Part shown: positions 8,143 to 16,139 of the stretch, one piece after another
How positions within the stretch are numbered: the first letter of the stretch is position 1
How the letters are laid out: every line of letters begins with the position of its first letter
Translations under genes and position numbers: made by a program
Origin: CBDBBY01 sp965203795
GTDB taxonomy: Bacteria > Pseudomonadota > Alphaproteobacteria > Rhodobacterales > Rhodobacteraceae
Direction of reading: 5' to 3'
Assembly (NCBI GenBank): GCA_965203795.1
Contig: OZ241915.1
Span: forward strand, 1,302,001-1,366,000
Length of the DNA: 64,000 nt
The notes under the pieces: generated by a model
The model's input: the letters and a program-made list of their open reading frames with translations, nothing else
The model's database searches: none
What the model was told of the DNA's origin: nothing

Positions 8143-8160
8143 GCGGTATAATAATACCGC
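8143..8160. promoter_or_regulatory. 18-bp perfect palindrome containing a TATAAT box
   Basis: GCGGTAT and ATACCGC arms surround AATA. The left half contains TATAAT (8147-8152), a consensus -10 sequence. The geometry suits a repressor operator overlapping a promoter, though no matching -35 box is seen at the usual distance. It lies between the thioesterase and rplM. Confidence 0.35.
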
Positions 8161-8205
8161 TATGTTAACGTTATGAAAATATTGCACGAAACCGGATATC
8201 TTTGC

Positions 8206-8233
8206 TTGACATGCTGCGTGAAGGCGGGCTAAT
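8206..8233 (+). promoter_or_regulatory. Possible rplM-rpsI promoter
   Basis: TTGACA (8206-8211) is followed 16 bp later by GCTAAT (8228-8233). The leader downstream is rich in inverted repeats: GCGGGC/GCCCGC near 8225-8242, and GACATGCT (8208-8215) with AGCATGTC (8257-8264). This could be a structured leader, but the outer arm overlaps the -35 box, so both readings cannot hold together. Confidence 0.35.
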
Positions 8234-8291
8234 CGCCGCCCGCGACGAAATCCGCGAGCATGTCGCGGCGGGCGAACCGAGGCGCCAGTGA
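8211..8291 (+). CDS. Candidate 26-codon leader ORF before rplM
   Basis: An ATG at 8211 opens a 26-codon frame (MLREGGLIAARDEIREHVAA and six more residues) whose TGA overlaps the rplM ATG as TGATG. The composition (many E, R, A) and the end-to-start overlap look like a coupled coding sequence, but no ribosome-binding site precedes it. It could be a leaderless leader peptide, the tail of a lost upstream gene, or chance. I cannot assign a function. Confidence 0.25.
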   Translation: MLREGGLIAARDEIREHVAAGEPRRQ

Positions 8292-8761
8292 TGAAGACCT
8301 ACTCAGCGAAACCGGCGGACATCAGGAAGTCGTGGGTGCTGATTGATGCAGACGGCCTCGTGCTGGGCCGTTTGGCGTCAATTGTCGCGTCCCGGCTGCG
8401 GGGAAAGCACAAGCCGACGTTCACTCCCCACATGGATACCGGGGACAACGTCATCATCGTCAATGCGGACAAGGTGCAGTTGACCGGAAGAAAGCGCGCC
8501 AACAAGACTTATTACAGACATACCGGATATCCGGGTGGAATTCGATCCACCACGGCGGGGAAGATTCTCGAGGGCAAGCATCCGGAGCGGGTCGTCGTGA
8601 AGGCGGTGCAGCGGATGCTGCCGGGCAACAAGCTCTCACGGAAGCTGATGACGAACCTCCGCGTTTACGCGGGGCCGGAGCATCCGCACGAGGCGCAGAG
8701 GCCCGACGTCATCAATGTAGGCGCAATGAATCCCAAGAACACGCGAAGGAATGCGTCATGA
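8291..8761 (+). CDS. rplM: 50S ribosomal protein L13
   Basis: A 156-aa protein with the L13 signatures: MKTYSAKPADIRKSWVLIDA at the N terminus, LGRLASIVASRLRGKHKP, ADKVQLTGRKRANKTYYRHTG and MLPGNKLSRKLM. It is an early-assembly protein of the large subunit. An in-frame GTG lies at 8288, but the ATG at 8291 is the better start. It overlaps rpsI by 4 bp (ATGA), the conserved rplM-rpsI operon. Confidence 0.97.
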   Translation: MKTYSAKPADIRKSWVLIDADGLVLGRLASIVASRLRGKHKPTFTPHMDTGDNVIIVNADKVQLTGRKRANKTYYRHTGYPGGIRSTTAGKILEGKHPERVVVKAVQRMLPGNKLSRKLMTNLRVYAGPEHPHEAQRPDVINVGAMNPKNTRRNAS

Positions 8762-9249
8762 ACGAAACCGACCTGCCAGTGGAGCAAGACGAAGCGGCTG
8801 CGGCGGGCAGCGTCGAACCGGCCGAATTCGAGGCGCCCCGGAAGGAGCCGGTGCGAGACGAGCTTGGACGCGCCTACGCGACGGGCAAGCGGAAGAACGC
8901 TGTCGCAAGGGTATGGATCAGGCCCGGCACCGGGCGGATTACGGTCAATTCGAAACAAATGCAGGAGTATTTTGCTCGCCCCGTCCTGCAGATGGTCCTT
9001 CGGCAGCCGTTCCAGATCACGAATTCGGAGAACCAGTTCGACGTGTACGCGACTGTGCGGGGCGGGGGGCTGTCAGGCCAGGCCGGCGCGATCAAGCACG
9101 GGATCTCGAAGGCGCTTCAGCTCTACGAGCCGACCTACCGGCCGGCGTTGAAGTCGGCGGGTTTCCTCACGAGGGACGCCAGGGTCGTGGAGCGGAAGAA
9201 ATACGGAAAGCGGAAGGCGCGTCGCAGCTTCCAGTTCTCCAAGCGCTGA
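8758..9249 (+). CDS. rpsI: 30S ribosomal protein S9
   Basis: A 163-aa protein. The conserved S9 core begins at YATGKRKNAVARVWIRPG and ends with the basic tail KYGKRKARRSFQFSKR that reaches the P-site tRNA. About 40 acidic, proline-containing residues precede the core; an extension like this is common in alphaproteobacterial S9. The start codon overlaps the end of rplM, so the two are translationally coupled. Confidence 0.97.
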   Translation: MNETDLPVEQDEAAAAGSVEPAEFEAPRKEPVRDELGRAYATGKRKNAVARVWIRPGTGRITVNSKQMQEYFARPVLQMVLRQPFQITNSENQFDVYATVRGGGLSGQAGAIKHGISKALQLYEPTYRPALKSAGFLTRDARVVERKKYGKRKARRSFQFSKR

Positions 9250-9650
9250 CACGCCAGCGATCTGAATCCCGACGGCGATAGCTTGAACGGCTGCAGGAGG
9301 CTGCGGTCGTTCTCGTTTTCAGGCCGTATTGACCTGATCAGATGCGGTTTGCGAGTTTCTTGACGATGCGGCCGGGAGACATGGCACACTCCATTCCCCA
9401 AGGGGAAACTCGTCGGAATGCCGATGGCTTGCGTGCTTGCGACCGCCTTCGACGCTCGCACAAAAGTTGGGCGAATCGCAGACTTGGCGCGGCGGCCCAG
9501 GCACAGGAATCGGCAGGGTTCGTGCTCGACTTGCGCTGCGACAGATCCTGAGGCGCCTGTTTCGTTCACCCGAAGAAAGGCAGGCTCTCCGCCAGACGCT
9601 AAGTCGTGGTGTCGATAAAGCCGCCGGACTGCCGGTTCCAAAAGCTAGCG
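9250..9650. other. Intergenic region with a solitary IS end
   Basis: No gene is seen. GGCTCTCCGCCAGACGCTA (9582-9600) closely matches the right inverted repeat of the ISNCY-type element that follows (GGTTCTCTGCCAGACACTA), so it is likely the end of an older, lost copy lying in tandem. The rest shows no recognisable feature. Confidence 0.45.
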
Positions 9651-11446
9651 TAGTGTTTGGCAGAAAACCCGCAGCGCGTTGAATTTCTGTCCTTAATCGC
9701 CGTTCTGGGCTTGCGAAGATTCCCGCGATTCGGCATGATTCGCCTGAATTCGCCGCGATATCGGCGTTTTTCCGGGAATCTTCGGAGGCGATTTGCATGC
9801 GCAAGGTTGTTGACGAGCGGTCCTGGCTCGGCTCGGTCGACATCGGGGCGATCAGGCTGAATGCGAAATCCCGGGACGACATCCCGGCGATCCTTATCGG
9901 GCTTCAGGCGATCCGGAACGACAAGGCGGCGCGGGAGGAGCTGTTCCGGCTGCTGGACGCGCGCGTCCTTCCGGGCCGCCGCCGGGACACGGGCCGCCCG
10001 GGGATGCACCTCTGGCGGGTCCTGGTGATGGGCGTGCCGGGCAGGGCCTGAACTGCGACTACGACCGCCTTCAGGAGCTGGCGGACGAGCACGGGAAGAT
10101 CCAGGCCTTCCTGGGCCACAGCGATTGGTTCGAGCCCTGCTTGTACGAGCTCCGGAACATCAGGGACAATGTGGAGCTTCCGGCGCCGGAGCTTCTTCGG
10201 GAGGCGGACCGCCTGGTCGTGTCGACGGGGCACAAGGTGGCGGGAAAAAAGCCTGGCGCAGCGTTGGTCGGGCGCTGCGGCTCGTTCGTGGCGGAGACGG
10301 ACGTCCGCCATCCGACCGACTTCGGCCTGCTTCGGGATTCGGTCCGCTGCCTCGTGCGGGCGGCGTCGCGGGCCTGCGGCGCCTCGGGCGTCGGCGGCTG
10401 GCGGCAGCGCGACCACCACCTGGACGCGGCGGGGAAGCTGTACCGGAGGGTGAACACGGCGCCCCGGTGGAGCACCCGGCCGGATGAGGTCCTGGCGTTC
10501 CTGGTCAAGTCGCTGGAGCTGGCCGCGAAGGCGGAGGGCTTGCTCGGGCCGCTCCGGGCGGCGGGCTGCCCGCCGAGCGTCCTGGCGGAAATCCGGAGGC
10601 TGATCGGCCATGTGCCGAGATTCGCGTTCTGGATCGCCCGCCGGGTGCTGAAGGAGGAGGCGGTCCCGCACGGGGAGAAGCTGTTCCCGGTCTTCGAGGA
10701 GCACACCCGGTGGACCGCCAAGGGCAAGGCCGGCAAGCCCGTCGAGCTCGGGGTTCCGGTGTGCATCGTCGAGGACGGGGACGGGTTCATTCTCGACCAG
10801 GAGATCATGTGGACGGGCGGCGGCACGCATGTCGCGGTTCCGCTGATTGCGCGATGCCTGGAGGCGTTCCCGAACCTGCGGGCCTGCAGCTTCGACCGCG
10901 GCTTCCACAGCCCGGAGAACCGCCGGAAGCTTGACGCGATGCTGGAGTTGAACGCCCTGCCGAAGAAGGGCGGGCTGTCCGCCGCCGACCGGGCCCGCGA
11001 GGCCGACCCGGAGTTCGCGGCGGCGCGGCGCAGGCATCCGGGCGTCGAGTCGGCGATCAACGGCCTGGAGCACCGCGGCCTCGGCCGGGTGCGGCTGCGC
11101 GGGCGGAACCGGTTCGAGCTGGCCGTCGGCCTCTCCGTCCTCGCCGCCAACATCCACCGGCTCGGGCGGATCCTGCGCGACCGCGAGCGGCTGCGGCCGG
11201 ATCGGCGCAAACGCGCCGCCTGAGCGGCGCCTTCCCCGAAATCCCGGCGGGCCGCGGGGCGGCGAGCGGCGGAGCCTGCGCCGGAACCCCGGAAAGCCGC
11301 CGTCGGCGCTGAAAAACCGGCCTCCGAAGCCGGATCCGCCCCCCGTCCCGGCTCGAAACGCGCCGCGCCAGGTCCCGGCAGGGCCGTTGCGCTTGCCCGG
11401 AATCAGACCAAACAGCGAAAAACGGAAGGTTCTCTGCCAGACACTA
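9651..11446 (+). mobile_element. ISNCY-type insertion sequence
   Basis: The left end TAGTGTTTGGCAGAAAACC (9651-9669) and the right end GGTTCTCTGCCAGACACTA (11428-11446) form a 19-bp inverted repeat with two mismatches. The 1796-bp element encodes one transposase on the plus strand, now frameshifted. Its right end directly abuts the IS5-family element, which seems to have inserted at the terminal CTA. Confidence 0.85.
9797..11223 (+). pseudogene. ISNCY-family transposase, frameshifted
   Basis: The N-terminal frame begins MRKVVDERSWLGSVDIGAIR and contains GRPGMHLWRVLVMGV, then hits a stop at 10051. The remainder continues in another frame from LNCDYDRLQELADEHG through ETDVRHPTDFGLLRDSVRCL to IHRLGRILRDRERL at 11223. 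The break is near 10035-10045, where GTGCCGGGCAGGGC suggests two extra bases relative to an expected ...RQGLNCDYD reading. Domain order matches ISNCY transposases (N-terminal GRPGM block, central ETDV.PTD block). The copy is probably inactive unless frameshifting rescues it. Confidence 0.85.
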
Positions 11447-12299
11447 GGGCCTGTTAACGCTTGCGTCAAGATCGGATCTGTGGCAAGTCGTTGCCAAGAA
11501 TGAAAAAACAAGCGAGCAGTTCCCAATCATGGCCTGTATCACCGAAGAGCAGTACGCCTTGCTGCATCCCCATCTGCCGGTCCAGCGCGGCAATGTGCTG
11601 ATTCCGAACATCGTCATCGTCAATGCCTTGCTGCACATCCTCGAGAACGGCTGCAAGTGGCGCGCCCTTCCGGAGCGCTACGGCAAGTGGCACACGGTCT
11701 ACATGCGGCTGCGCCGCTGGGCCGAGGCGGGCGTGCTGGCGCGGCTGCTTGCGGCGCTGCGGGAGCAGGAGCTGACGGACAAGGACCTCGATTGCCTCGG
11801 CCTCGACAGCACCAGCGTCAAGGTGCATCCGGACGGAACCGGGGCCCAAAAAAAGCGGGCCCGCAAAGCATCGGCAAATCCCGCGGCGGCTGGAACACGA
11901 AGATCCACATGATCGCCGCAAGCGATTGGCTGGCAATGGCTTTCCGCCTTTCCGGCGGGCAGGCCCACGACGCGCCCGAAGGCCGGGTCCTGCTGAAGCG
12001 CTTCGGCGAGCGGGCCGCCAAGGTTCCGCTGGTGATGGACCGCGCCTACGAGGGCGACGAGACCCTCGAGCTTGCTCGCGAACTCAGGATGACCCCGGTT
12101 GTGCCGCCCAAGTCGAACCGGAGGAGCAAATGGGATTTCGACCGCGAAACCTACAAGCGGCGGAATGAGGTCGAGCGGCTGTTCCGCCGGATCAAGGGCT
12201 ACCGGCGCATCTTCACCAGGTTCGAGAAGCTCGACGCGATGTACGCCGCTTTCCTTTGCTTCGCCCTCATCGTCGAAATCATCAAGCGTTAACAGGCCC
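11447..12299 (+). mobile_element. IS5-family (IS427-like) insertion sequence
   Basis: Ends GGGCCTGTTAACGCTTG and CAAGCGTTAACAGGCCC are perfect 17-bp inverted repeats. CTA precedes the left end, and the right junction reads CCCTAG, consistent with insertion at a TA/CTAG-type site. The 853-bp element carries a two-frame transposase. Its insertion has replaced the 5' part of an SDR gene whose tail follows immediately. Confidence 0.9.
11529..12292 (+). CDS. IS5-family transposase, OrfAB by -1 frameshift
   Basis: OrfA runs from the ATG at 11529 to 11912 and contains the YALLHPHLPV start, NGCKWRALPERYGKWHTVY and the first catalytic Asp in LGLDSTSVKVHPDG. OrfB, in the -1 frame, carries GGWNTKIHMIA, LVMDRAYEGDE with the second Asp, and NEVERLFRRIKGYRR with the Glu, and ends at 12292. 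Between them lies CAAAAAAAGC (7 A): the OrfA codons make A-AAA-AAG, a classic slippery heptamer. A -1 slip joins the frames as ...KK-AGPQSIGK. The element is therefore probably active and expressed by programmed frameshifting rather than broken. Confidence 0.88.
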
Positions 12300-12300
12300 T

Positions 12301-12396
12301 AGATATGGTGACCTTGTAGCCTGCTTCGTCTCGGAGGGCGCAGCCTTCATGACCGGCGCAAATGTCGATATCAACGGCGGAGTGCCATTCTCCTGA
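12301..12396 (+). pseudogene. C-terminal remnant of an SDR oxidoreductase
   Basis: Directly after the IS5 end an open frame reads YGDLVACFVSEGAAFMTGAN followed by VDINGGVPFS and a TGA at 12394-12396. This is the hallmark C terminus of short-chain dehydrogenases (FL.SD.A.ymTGa...vdGG). The rest of the gene is absent, removed or displaced by the IS. Its position just before the alginate lyase makes it tempting to see a lost uronate/DEH reductase (an SDR in known alginate pathways), but that is inference. Confidence 0.75.
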
Positions 12397-12411
12397 TTTG
12401 TGGAAAGACAG

Positions 12412-14280
12412 ATGAAATTCAGCGTTATAGCCTCCATTGTCGTGGCAGCGGGCCTGCCGGCACTCGCCCAAGAGGAGATCACCAACCCAGGGTTTGAATA
12501 CGGGTGGAGCGGTTGGACGGACGTGGACCCGAACAAGGACGCAACGGCAGTCTCCGGCCATTTCAACACCGGTGTCAAATCTGCGAAAATCTTGCGGTCC
12601 GGAGGGCATTTCGAACAGGAGATCCCGCTTTACCCTGAAAGTGATTACGTCTTGCGCGCCTTTATCAAGGGGCCAGGATTGATCGGAATAATTGTCGATG
12701 GCGAAGATCTGACAGCAAAATCGGATTCAAAAACGGAAGAATGGCTTCCGGTCGAAATCGCATTCAGCAGCGGCCGGGCCATGGCGGCAGTCATCAGGGG
12801 CGATTGGAACGGTGCCGAAAGCCGATTTGATGATTTCGAACTGATAGCCAAAAGCGGCCCGGCATTGGCGGCGGCCGAAGAAGCCGCGAAGGGCCCCAAA
12901 ATCTATGCCACAATTCCGGGGGCATGCGAGCGCATGAGCCAGCTGCGTATCCGAACTGCGGAGGACGATGGATCAAACGATGGCCACACGCCTGAAATGG
13001 CCATCGATGCGGACTTCGACCCTGAAAGCAGGTGGTCCTCGAAGTTTGCTGGAAAAGAACTGACGCTTGACATGGGAATGCCCCAGACGCTGAAAGAAAT
13101 CGGCTTTGCGTTCTACAAGGGCAATGAACGCCAGAACTTTTTTGCGGTTTCTATATCAATCAACGGCTTCGACTGGGTGCCACTTATCCAGCGCGCCAAG
13201 AGCGCAGGCATTACAACCGCAATCGAGCGATTTGACTTTGACGACCGTGTTGCGCGGCATATCAAGGTCATTGGCCTCGGGAACCAGCAGAATGAATGGA
13301 ATAGCATTGTCGAAGTGCAAGCCTACGGTTGCGGCCTCGGGGAAATCGATAGTGAAGGCGATGGCAGCGCGACCGCCCGCGTGAAGGGAATCAGCGCATA
13401 CGGGCTGAAGCTCGGAGAGCCTCCATCGGAAAACTTCGATCTTGCCAAATGGAAAATCACGCTGCCAATAGACGCCGATGGCGACGGGAAAGCGGACGAA
13501 ATCAGTGAAGCGCTGCTGGCAAACGGATGGTCTGACGAACGGTTCTTCTACACTGATCCCGCTACTGGCGGCATGGTCTTCCGTGTCTTCGGCGGGAACG
13601 CAACCACGCCGAATTCAAGATACCAGCGGGTGGAGCTGCGTGAAATGCTGAGGGCGGGGGACGGGACCATCCCGACCCGGAACGCTGACGGAACCCCGAC
13701 CATGAACAACTGGGTTTTCTCCTCCGCTCCGGAATATGCGCAATCGCTTGCGGGCGGAGTTGATGGAACCCTTCGGGCGACCTTGGCCGTCAACCAGGTC
13801 ACGCGGCTTGGCATGGTCAACCGCGTTGGCCGCGTCATTATCGGCCAGATTCATGCCAAGGATGCGGAGCCTTTTCGGCTTTACTATCGCAAGCTTCCGA
13901 TCAACAAATACGGATCGCTTTATTACGTTCACGAACGAGCTGGCCAAGCGGATATTGTCGTGCCATTGGTTGGCGAAAGTGGCGATTATGCCGAAAATCC
14001 AGAGAACGGCATTGCCTTGGATGAGGTTTTCACCTACGAAGTATCGGTTTCAAGCAAAGAGATTGATGGATCCTTGCATCCGATCTTGGATGTTCGCGTC
14101 GTGCGGGACGACGGAACTGTGATTGATGCGCCTCCGCTGGATATGTCGGACAGCGGGTATTCTAAGGTCGATGAGTTCATGTACTTCAAGGCCGGCGCCT
14201 ATTCACAAAACGACTCCGAGGCTTGGCGAGACCGTGATTTTGATCAAGTCACCTTTTTCGCAGTTTCCGCTAGCCACTAA
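12412..14280 (+). CDS. Secreted PL7 alginate lyase with two carbohydrate-binding modules
   Basis: A 622-aa exported protein. The ATG at 12412 is preferred (GGAAAG upstream) over one at 12400, because it opens directly into a signal peptide (MKFSVIASIVVAAGLPALA, cut before QEE). Residues ~25-150 look like a jelly-roll carbohydrate-binding module (NPGFEYGWSGW). Residues ~165-310 are a discoidin/CBM32-like domain (MAIDADFDPESRWSSK, LGNQQNEWNSIVEVQAYGCG). From ~335 the PL7 domain begins (LAKWKITLP) and shows its three conserved motifs: RVELREM, QIH in GQIHAKD, and YFKAGAYSQ. It should cleave alginate by beta-elimination outside the cytoplasm. The QIH form is generally associated with activity on guluronate-containing stretches. 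It implies contact with brown-algal or bacterial alginate. Confidence 0.9.
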   Translation: MKFSVIASIVVAAGLPALAQEEITNPGFEYGWSGWTDVDPNKDATAVSGHFNTGVKSAKILRSGGHFEQEIPLYPESDYVLRAFIKGPGLIGIIVDGEDLTAKSDSKTEEWLPVEIAFSSGRAMAAVIRGDWNGAESRFDDFELIAKSGPALAAAEEAAKGPKIYATIPGACERMSQLRIRTAEDDGSNDGHTPEMAIDADFDPESRWSSKFAGKELTLDMGMPQTLKEIGFAFYKGNERQNFFAVSISINGFDWVPLIQRAKSAGITTAIERFDFDDRVARHIKVIGLGNQQNEWNSIVEVQAYGCGLGEIDSEGDGSATARVKGISAYGLKLGEPPSENFDLAKWKITLPIDADGDGKADEISEALLANGWSDERFFYTDPATGGMVFRVFGGNATTPNSRYQRVELREMLRAGDGTIPTRNADGTPTMNNWVFSSAPEYAQSLAGGVDGTLRATLAVNQVTRLGMVNRVGRVIIGQIHAKDAEPFRLYYRKLPINKYGSLYYVHERAGQADIVVPLVGESGDYAENPENGIALDEVFTYEVSVSSKEIDGSLHPILDVRVVRDDGTVIDAPPLDMSDSGYSKVDEFMYFKAGAYSQNDSEAWRDRDFDQVTFFAVSASH

Positions 14281-14417
14281 CGGGAAATGCAAGCGTAGCG
14301 ACATCGGCATTGTCGATGCGACCGGGTCCAACATCGAGCTGACAGCGACGTTTCGGGTTGCCGTTCCGGCGCCGCGGCTGCCGCATTCCTCGGCGGCGGT
14401 TGCTGGCGATTTCACTA

Positions 14418-14519
14418 ACCCGCAATTATGCAACTCGGTGAAGCAAGAGCGCGCTGCCGACTCCAGCTGCGTTGACCTGTGCCGTGCAGCCATCGAGAAA
14501 ATGCAGCATAATTGCGGGT
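14418..14519. repeat. Perfect 14-bp inverted repeat bounding 102 bp
   Basis: ACCCGCAATTATGC (14418-14431) and GCATAATTGCGGGT (14506-14519) are exact complements separated by 74 bp. They sit in the gap between the alginate lyase and the next gene. The spacing suits a small mobile-element remnant or two half-operators more than a terminator, since there is no T-run. Confidence 0.5.
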
Positions 14520-14561
14520 CGGCATCCAAGCGGTGCCTGAACGCGGGAGCAGGAGGGCAAC

Positions 14562-14909
14562 ATGAATGCATCCGCCCGACGGGCAATTCCATTGAGTGCC
14601 ATCCTGGCATGGATGGCAGCCTCCGCAGCAGGTTGCGATGTCGACGTTTCGCGCTACGTCGGCTGGGAAATACTGTCCGCCGGCAGGTTCACGGGCTACG
14701 CCGACGACGACGGCACGACCGCGGACGACTACTTCAAGGGTTGCGACTACGGGCGGGTGCTGATCATCGACGGAAGAAGATCGGTGACGTGCAGAAGCTT
14801 CAGCTATTCCTACTCCTATCGACCGCAAGTCGTGATCTTGAGCGACGGCTTCGACTGGGAGGCGTGCATTGACGACGAAATGTACCGCATCGAAAGGATC
14901 AGGTGGTAG
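14562..14909 (+). CDS. Small secreted protein of unknown function
   Basis: A 115-aa protein with an N-terminal export signal (MNASARRAIPLSAILAWMAA, then SAAGC). The cysteine at the end could be a poor lipobox, since position -3 is Ala rather than Leu. The mature part is acidic and aromatic, with four cysteines (CDVDVSRY, KGCDYGR, VTCRSFSYSYSY, EACIDDEMY) that may form disulfides in the periplasm. I recognise no domain. GGAGGGCAAC before the ATG is a good ribosome-binding site. It lies alone between the alginate lyase and the divergent regulator gene. Confidence 0.7.
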   Translation: MNASARRAIPLSAILAWMAASAAGCDVDVSRYVGWEILSAGRFTGYADDDGTTADDYFKGCDYGRVLIIDGRRSVTCRSFSYSYSYRPQVVILSDGFDWEACIDDEMYRIERIRW

Positions 14910-14990
14910 TCGCTTTGTCGCAAACACCCGGTGCGATCGGAGTTCCGGCGGCGGCACTCCCTTTCAAATGCGATTCCGCAGCGGCGCGGA

Positions 14991-16025
14991 TTACGACCTT
15001 CGCCGAGTGATCATGCGGCGCAATTCAGGGCGTACGGAGGAGTTCTGTCCCTTGCGCAGGATGGCGCGGTATTCGCGGGGCGTCCGGCCGAACTGCCTCT
15101 TGAACACGCGGGAGAACACGGCGGCATAGGAGAAGCCGCAGGCCATCGCCACGTCCTTTATCGAGAACTCCTCGTAAAAGAGGAAATTGCGCGCCGCTTG
15201 GAGCCGGACATTCAGGTAAAGGCGCATGGGCGACTGTCCGAAAGCGGACTTGCAATGTCGTGAAAGCGTCCGCTCCGACATTTCGAGTTCCGCCGCCAAT
15301 TCGGCCATCGTTAGCGGGAACTCGAGATTCCTCTCCATCAGCCGCACCAGCCGGGATGAAGGCGCGCCCGGCGTGCGTTTTCCAGCGCTCCCGCCGCGTT
15401 GCGGCGTGTTGTCGGCGCGGCGGGTGTGCACAAGCGCGTCGGCGACCTCGTTCGCCAGCGCCTCGCCGCGGAATCGCGAGATAAGCTCAAGAACCATGTC
15501 GAGCGTGGCGACGCCGCCTGCGCAATGGGCTTCGCGGCCGCGAAGCATGAATATCCGGTTCAGCGGCCTCGCGACGGGGTATCGCTCCATGAAGCTCTGC
15601 GCGGCCTCCCAGTGGAGAACGATCTCCGGATCATCGCCGCTGCTTCCGACCCCTGCCTCGAACATGGCGAAAGCGCCCGTATCGACCCCGCCTACGACCG
15701 CGCCGTGGCGTGCGGCGGACCTGATATGCCCAAGCAGCTTCCTTGAATTCCGCTGCGTAGGGAGATTGCCTTCGAAGAGAAGATGAACGTCAGCGCCCGG
15801 CATGTCGTCGATGCGGAAATCGACGTCGATCCACATTCCGTTCGTGGCCCGCACCGGATTTCCGTCCTCCGAAACCAGGCGCCACTCGAAGTGCTCCTGA
15901 TCGGTGTTTTGATTGGCGATCCGGAGCGCCTCGCTCGCCAGCACGAGCGCATTCAACGGAAACTCCGACTGGAGTATCAGATTGAAACGGACCTTTTCGC
16001 TTTCTGGCACGCGGCCGGAATTCAT
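14991..16025 (-). CDS. GlxA-type transcriptional regulator (DJ-1/PfpI + AraC HTH)
   Basis: A 344-aa protein from ATG 16025 (MNSGRVPESEK). Residues ~12-190 form a class I glutamine amidotransferase/DJ-1-like sensor domain, with GGVDTGAFAMFEAG where the nucleophile elbow of true enzymes would carry Cys. The C-terminal ~100 residues are an AraC double HTH (MAELAAELEMSERTLSRHCK and IKDVAMACGFSYAAVFSRVF, ending FGRTPREYR). Such regulators usually activate quaternary-amine or sugar-acid catabolism. It is transcribed away from the DapA-family gene at 16140, so the ~115-bp gap is the likely shared promoter and that operon its probable target. Confidence 0.88.
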   Translation of the reverse strand: MNSGRVPESEKVRFNLILQSEFPLNALVLASEALRIANQNTDQEHFEWRLVSEDGNPVRATNGMWIDVDFRIDDMPGADVHLLFEGNLPTQRNSRKLLGHIRSAARHGAVVGGVDTGAFAMFEAGVGSSGDDPEIVLHWEAAQSFMERYPVARPLNRIFMLRGREAHCAGGVATLDMVLELISRFRGEALANEVADALVHTRRADNTPQRGGSAGKRTPGAPSSRLVRLMERNLEFPLTMAELAAELEMSERTLSRHCKSAFGQSPMRLYLNVRLQAARNFLFYEEFSIKDVAMACGFSYAAVFSRVFKRQFGRTPREYRAILRKGQNSSVRPELRRMITRRRS

Positions 16026-16139
16026 GGCAGAAACAATAAAGAATACGGCGCAACCGGTCAATTCCCGACCGCCGTTGCTTGCGAATCTGGAATCCGGGCG
16101 ACCAGGATGGGGGGAAGCGGCGCGGCCGTGCGGTTCGGA

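Noticed and set aside
9904..11526. 540-codon minus-strand open frame
   Set aside because: It is the antisense of the ISNCY-type transposase and has proline/arginine-rich shadow composition.
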